In this document: positions 56,861 through 64,000 of the stretch, in pieces | Numbering within the stretch: position 1 is the first letter of the stretch | Layout: each line of letters opens with the position of its first letter | DNA from: Elmis aenea | Lineage: Eukaryota > Arthropoda > Insecta > Coleoptera > Elmidae | DNA length: 64,000 nt | Direction of reading: 5' to 3' | Assembly: GCA_947652605.1 (NCBI GenBank) | Contig: OX393581.1 | Location: forward strand, 10,916,640-10,980,639 | Notes under the pieces: model-generated | Seen by the model: only the letters and a program-made list of their open reading frames with translations | Told to the model about the DNA's origin: nothing | The model's database searches: none | Translations under genes and position numbers: made by a program

Positions 56861-58532
56861 GATATCGGAAATGACACAATCAATGAAAAAGGACATTGGG
56901 AAGAAATAAGAAAACTCAACTCCACCCAATGCCTTACACCCGTCAGAATACCTAGGCGAGGCCTTACACTCAAAAGGGTGACGGCCTAATAGATGTAAGA
57001 ATATGTTACTGTCCTTAAACCCCTCTAGTGACTGGTGAACTACGAGCCAACAACGTCAAAGGCACGATTAAACTTAGATTTGTTAACAATTAAATGTTAA
57101 TACAATGTAAAGAATTTCTTTCAACATATTGCTTAAAAAAGGTTCATGCAGTGGTCTTACGGATGCCCATTGAATTGAATCACGAAGTTGAGGAAAACGA
57201 GACAGGATTGTCTTAATAAACGTCGATCATTTGAAATTCCTAGTGATTGATGTATTGCTCTTGGTGGTTCAACAAGTAGTTTCGAGCTAGAGTACTGGGT
57301 GTGCATCATTAAACTTTCTGGTGTATCGAGTTGAATGTGGCTGGGCGCAATATTCAATTGAATTTCCATGAACTTATTGACCTAGTTCGATTGGAGTTAA
57401 ATAATTACTTGTCAGTTTACGTTGTAATTTGACAATATGGGTGGAAAAGTTCCGGGTGTTTTATGACACAATCGCTGATGTGTAAAATAAAATAAAATGC
57501 AAATTACTGCGGTTGCATAATACTAGGTGACCACAAAATTACTCAGGTTCCAATTTTTTTCAGTGTTAAAGGATTTTTGACTAGTGGTTTATTATTTGAG
57601 TGATAAAAGAGCATTTGGAATAAAAACATTTTAGACAGTGTGTCACAGATTACATTTCCAACATGGGGATCTCGCTTATTATAAGAGATACAGGTTTGTT
57701 TAAATTAGATGAATTAATCCTTAGTATGAGAAGAGCCACAATTAATTTTTAAAAGTACAAAATTCCTCGTACTTTAAATGTTATAAAAAATATTAAAAAA
57801 TCGATTTTTGTACTCTTATAACTTTTTGGTCTTAATCATTATTAAATCAATTTGATTTGTACCTTCTAAAGATACTTTTTTATGTAGAATGTAACTACTA
57901 TCTTAGATTTTTTTAATAACTTTTCATTTTTGAGATATTACCCCTAACTTCATTTTTCGTCAAACTGGCTTTGAATTTGAAATAGTTAAATGTGCTTTTA
58001 TCTACCTTTCTAACGATATATCTTTTGTTATATCGATTTAAATAAATAACTCGTAAAATCAAGAAAAACCGCATATTATCACTATAATTCTAAGTTAGCT
58101 ATGCAACATGATAACTAACTTTCCAGGGAAGGTCGCGATACGTTGTCGCTAGAATTTGATTAAGGCTGTGTTTATTGTATCAAGAACATCAAAACTAAAA
58201 ATGTTTTGCAGTTATACGTGCCACTGGCCATTTGCTTCGGAAAAATCGGAAAATAAACTGAAAAGTTTAATAATAAAAGTGATTTTTGCGATCGCGTTAG
58301 CCATGAAACCGTCAGACAAAATCTAAATTTTTCTATTTACCAATGCGCGCATCCTTTGCAAGTAAAATGGTGCAACGTTTTTGAAAAAATCTTAAACGGT
58401 TCCGGAGAAAAACGCGAAAACCGAGGCCTTTGTAAAAACGGTTTTCCCTATGTTAAATGCTTATGCATGTTGCATAGATATAGTTATACAGATATAGGTA
58501 CCACAACTTTTCAAATCATAGCGCTTATACAG

Positions 58533-60192
58533 TAGGGTGGATCAAATTTTATTTTTTTATTTTTTTTTCTGGCGGGGTGCGGAAAAGATGCTCTAGGGGA
58601 ATACAATCAGAAGTCATGAAGACAATATTTTGATATTATTAGTGCAAGTTTATGCCCTTTAAAAGTATTCAAGGTTAGGCTACAAAATTTTTATAACTTT
58701 TTTGGACAATTAAAAGAATAAGAAAATAGAACAGAATGTAAAATCACACAAAAACAGTTTAAAAAAAATTAAGATCACTCCAAAATTAAGCTAATAACTT
58801 GGTTTTGTAGTCTTTCTTGGTATGATACGAAAAGATTCTAATTTATTTCTGATCCGTCACCAATTTGACACATCTTTCGGTGGTTTGTGTGTGGCAAAGC
58901 ATCAAACAAAATTTAGCTAAAATATCAGTTTCGACTTTGTCCAGATTTGCGATGGCTTCGGAAATGATGCGAACAGTCAATTGGCAATTGTTTTTGCGTC
59001 ACTAGATTTCATAGAAATATGGTCAATGTATTGTGAGCCAGGTTTTTTTCAATAAACTAATGTGCTCTTCGAACACAACTTTTCTGCGATAGTCCTCATT
59101 GCTTTTCCTGCATATCAGCATTTGCTTTTAAGGGCTTAGAATTTGAACCCTTAGTTTGAGTGGGACTTTGATGTTTGGGAAGCTTCTTCATAAAAGTTTC
59201 GTTGCAATTTTTTGGAAATATTGGTTTCGTTTTTCCTTGTAGTCTCTCTATCTAAGGAACACATCATCATTTTTCTTTGACCTCGCTGGTCTAACAAGAA
59301 TTCTCTTTCTTTAATGAGTATCTTTCGCGATTTGTCACAAGAACTAGTCTCGAACGAACTACATTTGCGTGGCAATGTCAAACAGAGTCCTGGCGTCCAT
59401 TTTGAACTTTTCCAATTTGTTTCTGTAGTTGTCACTATTCTTTCTACATTGATAGCGCTTTAGGATTGCACGGTATTTGTCATGATATGTTTTTATTCTC
59501 GCTAAGATTGTTCGATGCTCTACTGTAGGTAAGGACGCTCTTCTCCAGATTTGTTCTATGTCAGTAGTAACTATTTTACTAGTGTCTCTTACCAAATCCT
59601 GGAATCGTTTGCTAAGGTTTGGAGACGTAAATAAAATATTATATCATGCCTTCATGCCTTCATGCCTTCATGCGTCGGTAACAAACTATTCGGGAATTCT
59701 TTGCCAACACCAAATATAGGACAGTTTGTATCGCTACGTAAATGTTTGTACTTTTATTACAAAAAAATCACACTATCAAATCTCAAATATTCGAAATCAG
59801 AACAAAACGTGATCTCTTCCTGAAAAAAAATTGAAACTAAAAAGCGAAGGGATCCTAAATGACACACCACGCGCACGTGACAATAAAATTACTCGGGAAA
59901 GTAAGAAAAACGGTGTGTTACATTGTTATTTTAATAATTTAAAGCATTAACTGTGATAATGTTCCGAAAAGTCGTGAAATTCGTTGTTAAAAATAGAACA
60001 AAGACATTTTAATTTAAAGTAACTTTTTTTAAATTCTCGAAAACTTTGACGACTTTGGGGCAGTACTTCCAATTATTATTTTTTTTAAATATTTTGCATG
60101 ATTAATTAAAAGATACCAGGGCATCTATCGCGCGCCCCCCGAAATCGAAATTCGAAAAAAAATAATCTCCCATATAAGAGCGATCCACCCTA
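58533..60192 (-). mobile_element. 1660 bp element with TAGGGTGGATC ends, 8-bp duplication and uncharacterised coding remnant
   Basis: Ends TAGGGTGGATC and GATCCACCCTA are bounded by TTATACAG on both sides (58525-58532 and 60193-60200). On the minus strand (about 59640-58850) lies a broken gene. Its N-terminal part has FQDLVRDTSKIVTTDIEQIW, RRASLPTVEHRTILARIKTY and LFDIATQ; after a frameshift come CDKSRKILIKEREFLLDQR and KMMMCSLD; further on is NLDKVETDILAKFCLMLCHT. This order (helical start, LFDIA, Cys-rich spacer, ER-FL-DQR--RKM) matches an arthropod family of proteins I know only as uncharacterised. hAT-like by duplication length, but this is not proven. Confidence 0.7.
59642..59676. repeat. 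Short tandem repeat (CATGCCTT)n
   Basis: About four units of CATGCCTT within the nested element. Confidence 0.8.
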
Positions 60193-61044
60193 TTATACAG
60201 GCGTTGCGTTTTTGACGTTTTTCTCCGGAACCGTTCAAGATTTTTTCAAAAACTTTGCACCACTTTACTTGCAAAGGATGCGCGCATTGGTAAATAGAAA
60301 AATTTAGATTTTGTCTCTGACGGTTTCATGGCCAACGTGATCGCAAAAATGAACTTTTTATACCAACTTTTCAGTTTTTCCCTTATTTGTCCAAAGGAAA
60401 TGGCCAGTGGCACGTATAACTCTGGAAAACATTTAGTTTTGATATTTTTGGTGCAATAAACACAGCCTTAATCAAATTCTAGCGACAACATATCGTGCAT
60501 GACTCTCCCTTGTAAGAATAATATTATTAAAATATGTTTTATTTTTATTTCCCGGGTTATTTATTTAAATCGATATGACAAGTGATATATCATTAGAAAG
60601 AGGAGATAAAACATTTAACTATTGCAAAGCCAATTTGAGTTCCATACATATGATATGTCGTTAGGCAGAAAAAAAAGCGTAGCGAACTATTCCAAAGCTA
60701 ACTTGACGGCTCATAAGAAAAAATGAAGTTAGAGTTAATATCTCAAAAATAAAACGTGTAAAAAAACAATTAAAGTTAATAGTTAGATTCTACATAAAAA
60801 AGTATCTTCAGATGATACCAATGAAATTGATTTAATGATCAAAACAAAACAGTTACGAGAGAAAATAGAAATTCGACGTTTTCATATTTTTTGCTATAAC
60901 TTTCGATGTACGAGGCATTTTGTACTTTTAAAAATGTATTGTGGCTCCTCTCATACTAAGGAATAACTCATCTAGTTTAAACAAACCTGTATCTCATATA
61001 ATAAGCGAGATGCCCATGCTGGAAATGTAATCTGGGACACCCTG

Positions 61045-63412
61045 TATACAAACTGCCATTTATAAGTCAAAATTTAGATATATCACCATTTAAAAAACAA
61101 CCCTAAAAACATTAAAAAAATTTGAACGAAACTTTTTTGCTGTCATCCGGTATATGGGTGGGGTCAAGGATAATTCAATTGACCTCCGTATTTTTTTAAA
61201 CCGTCCTTACTGCAAATTTGTGTTGAATAATGGGCGGTAAAGTGGCCTGTCGATATTTCAAGTGATATACCTAAATTTAGATTTAATGGACACAGAGGTC
61301 TATATGATTTAACCGGATATGTTCCGCTATAATTTACAGTGAGTTGGATTTACTGACCGTAAATCTAAGTGATCAGGATATTGATGTATCACTTAGATAC
61401 GCCGTTGAAGCACCAGAAAACTAAGAAATGTCAGAATGCCCGGCTGAATTCCTACATCACGCACTGTTCACGAATATTAGCAATTTATAAAGTAGGATTT
61501 AACAAAAACGGAATTTTAAAATGTTGTTACAATCGAAGCTGTTGAAATATTTTTGTGTTCTGCATAATAAGGTTTGGAAGAAAAATGCGTACGATATTAT
61601 AAATGAAAATTGACATTGTCATTTTACTTTTACGTACAGTAAACGCAGGTTCGGAGTTCAGAAGCCTGTTGAAATATCGGGAACTTTTCGACATACATTT
61701 CCGCTAAATGGTGATAAGTCTATGAATGAAATTTAGATTGACAATAAATTAATTAACACTTTTCTACATTTTTAAAATAATATACAGAGCGTTTTGTACA
61801 CTTGGTCAAAATGGTTCTTAAGATTTTTAGAAAATATGGGTACCATTGCAAAACTTTAAATTTTTGTCAACAAAAATGCAAGGTTATTATAAACTTGTAA
61901 CGTTTTCGAAAACTTCGAAGAGCTGTTTTAGGTCTTTTTGAGCAAACTTTAGCTGGAAATGCATTATTTGCTGTGTGATATTGCAAAATTTTCTCCAAAT
62001 ACTGTAGCCATAATATTGTAAATTTAAGAAAATGGAGTAAAATTCCATTCACACATTTAGTTAAAAAAATTTTAATCTATATTTCAACCAACTGAGGGTA
62101 AATAATTGTTATTTAAAAAATAGTCGAAGGTATGAGAAAAGTTTTAAGTAATTTATAATTTTTGAATTTACCGCTTTTTTCGTAATGCAGAACTTTTCTC
62201 AATTGATGTTTTGAATTTTGCATATATTGAAAGATTATTTAAATTAATAAGGATAATATTTCTTGTTTTACCCGGAATGACGTTATTAAGGCTATATTTT
62301 AACTTTTTAAAATCATTTAAGATCAGCTGTTATGGTTGAATGAATGTAAACACGCTTACAATACGGACATCAAATGTACGCCCCAATGTTGATGAGTTAG
62401 AAGGAGATAGATTTTCGATCGGACGTTGATACCGTATATCTAGTCCAGAAGTGCAAGGCGCAGTTTGTCTTGTTTTAAGACGTTGGTTGTAACAGTCGCA
62501 TATGTCGTAGCGTTCTTGCCACCTCCTTTATGTGCTCCTGATACAAAATCTAAGTAGGAAATGTCACTAATAGAGGTCGCAGCCAACACGACTTTAAAAT
62601 TTATAATGTGTATCCGTTAAACTTAAACGGCTTTCCCAAATTTAAAAACTGCTGAAGTTGTTATAGGTATGGTTGGGATATATGTATTTAACAAGGTTTT
62701 TGAAAGAATAAGCATGACAGATGGTATTGTATTATTAATATTATCATCCAAATGAATACAAATTGTGCTAAGCTACAAAACAATTTTTGTTATTAAGGGG
62801 ATGACTCGGCGTTGTCGGGGTCTGCAAGCCCAAGTATTAAAACATTCTTTAAAATGATTACTTACAACCAAAACAACCGGTGTTATAAACGAGCGCAGAG
62901 TAAAATGTGTTAAGAAATAATTAAAACTAGGACGAGCTAAGAATTTCAAGTTCCGCACGCAAATCGTGCGTAGGTCTACACGGAAAGGATTACAAACAGT
63001 AGCCGACTGGGAAATTCAACCGGCCCGGGAAAAACCTGCTAGACCGGCCCCCAAAAAAAGAATGACCCAAAAAAATTTAATTTTAAAATGTCATATTTAG
63101 ATAATAATAAAATTATTTCTAAAAAAATTCCATGTTCAGTCTCATTATGCTCTAATGAAAGTGAAATAGCAGATTCCTGTGAGCCCGAAAACCTAAACCC
63201 CTTTTTCCAATTAGTTTTACATCTATAATTCTTTCCAATACTTGCTTGCGTTCAAAAGCATTTTTTTTGACGTAAGCTACCTTCATTTGAGAATAATAAA
63301 CCATAAATATCTTTACTTTTAAGTTTAAGCATATGCCTATAAACACAATTTTCATGGATCTTATTATCATCATGTTCTTTAACACATTGCAGAGTATGCT
63401 TCCAGTCTTCGG
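61045..63412. other. No gene seen
   Basis: AT-rich DNA with a possible TA-target end (TATACAGAGCGTTTTGTACA near 61781) and a GC-rich hAT-like scrap near 63010-63050 (AACCGGCCCGGGAAAA). No conserved coding. Confidence 0.35.
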
Positions 63413-64000
63413 TCCGCTAATAACGGAGTTACGAATTTTTTTGTAGACCGAGATGTTTTTATTTTTGCGAGCGAACTCTCGGCATATTGCCGGACCTTTT
63501 TCAGACGGCCGTGGATGATATCAAAAAGTGTTTTATTTGCACTTTCTTTACATCGTTGGATGCGCCAGTCTTTTAGCTACATTTTAAACACCGAATCAAA
63601 ATTTTCGGGACGCTAATAACGGAGTTACGATTTTTTTTGTAGACCGAGATGTTTTTATTTTTGCGAGCGAACTCTTGGCATATTGCCGGACCTTTTTCAG
63701 ACGGCCGTGAATGATATCAAAAAGTGTTTTATTTACACTTTCTTTACATCGTTGGATGCCCCAGTCTTTTAGCTACATTTTAAACACCGAATCAAAATTT
63801 TCGGGTGGCTAATAACGGAGTTACGAATTTTGTTGTAAACCGAGATGTTTTTATTTTTGCGAGCGAACTCTCGGCATATTTCCGGACCTTTTTCAGACGG
63901 CCGTGGATGATATCAAAAAGTGTTTTATTTGCACTTTCTTTACATCGTTGGATGCGCCAGTCTTTTAGCTACATTTTAAACACCGAATCAAAATTTTCGG
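63413..64000. repeat. 196 bp tandem repeat, three copies, running off the right edge
   Basis: CTAATAACGGAGTTACGAAT and its variants start at 63417, 63613 and 63809, exactly 196 bp apart. Copies share GCGAGCGAACTCTCGGCATA, CGGACCTTTTTCAGACGGCC and GTCTTTTAGCTACATTTTAA and differ at a few positions. The third copy is complete nearly to the window end, so the array continues beyond it. Confidence 0.93.

Larger units (their letters stand above)
57636..61044. mobile_element. Large foldback element, CAGGGTGTCC family, carrying a nested element
   Basis: Left end CAGTGTGTCACAGATTACAT and right end (ATGTAATCTGGGACACCCTG) are inverted. Arms of about 850 bp pair along their length (ACCAATGCGCGCATCCTTTG near 58340 mirrors CAAAGGATGCGCGCATTGGT near 60273). 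Removing the nested insertion 58533-60192 leaves about 1.74 kb, twice the size of the relative at 15544-16413. TA follows the right end; the left flank is GA, so one base has probably changed. Confidence 0.8.

Noticed and set aside
56672..56973. Minus-strand hydrophobic frames of 85 and 96 codons
   Set aside because: Antisense shadows of a Lys/Asn-rich plus-strand stretch.

Overview
The window looks like an AT-rich arthropod nuclear genome, most probably an insect. The evidence is spliced genes with short GT-AG introns, conserved animal proteins, and a dense load of insect-type mobile elements (mariner, hAT, non-LTR retrotransposon remnants, a tRNA-derived SINE, foldback MITEs). Several repeat families feel beetle-like, but the sequence alone does not prove the order.

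Genes. Four protein-coding loci can be supported firmly, and a fifth tentatively. (1) 18861-19019, minus: the first coding exon of a neurobeachin/LRBA/rugose-type BEACH protein; the rest of the gene was not found in the window. (2) 19418-20224, plus: a complete four-exon dCMP deaminase. It is head-to-head with (1), sharing about 400 bp. (3) 21548-24513, plus: a complete five-exon NDUFA9 (mitochondrial complex I). Its last intron is filled by a 1.2 kb foldback element. (4) 41966-46681, minus: a complete eight-exon Ric-8 (G-alpha chaperone/GEF), with foldback elements in two introns. (5) 27068-27370, plus: two possible 3'-terminal exons of an unrecognised gene.

Repeats. The dominant feature is a satellite array of about 12.1 kb (27826-39952) built from roughly seventy 171-172 bp monomers. 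It has visible multi-scale higher-order structure: a 3957 bp (23-monomer) block is present twice, and about 1032 bp (6-monomer) and 858 bp (5-monomer) units recur within it. A second tandem repeat (196 bp period) starts at about 63413 and runs off the right edge.

Mobile elements. 1-18 kb and 47-63 kb are repeat-rich. Many elements can be bounded by terminal inverted repeats and target duplications: a mariner interrupted by a 3-bp-TSD MITE (493-1759), a decayed second mariner (about 3060-3930), a non-LTR reverse transcriptase remnant (4590-5690), an element with TTGGTT duplications (7674-8727), an hAT nested in a foldback element (9133-11070), a SINE (12619-12891), a foldback family with TA target sites (6955-7134, 15544-16413, 57636-61044), an hAT MITE (17368-17621) and a nested element with an uncharacterised coding remnant and an 8-bp duplication (58533-60192). 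All transposase and retroelement genes seen are broken or truncated.

No operon, CRISPR array, riboswitch or functional structural RNA gene was seen. All splice junctions were assigned by eye from reading-frame continuity and conserved protein sequence.
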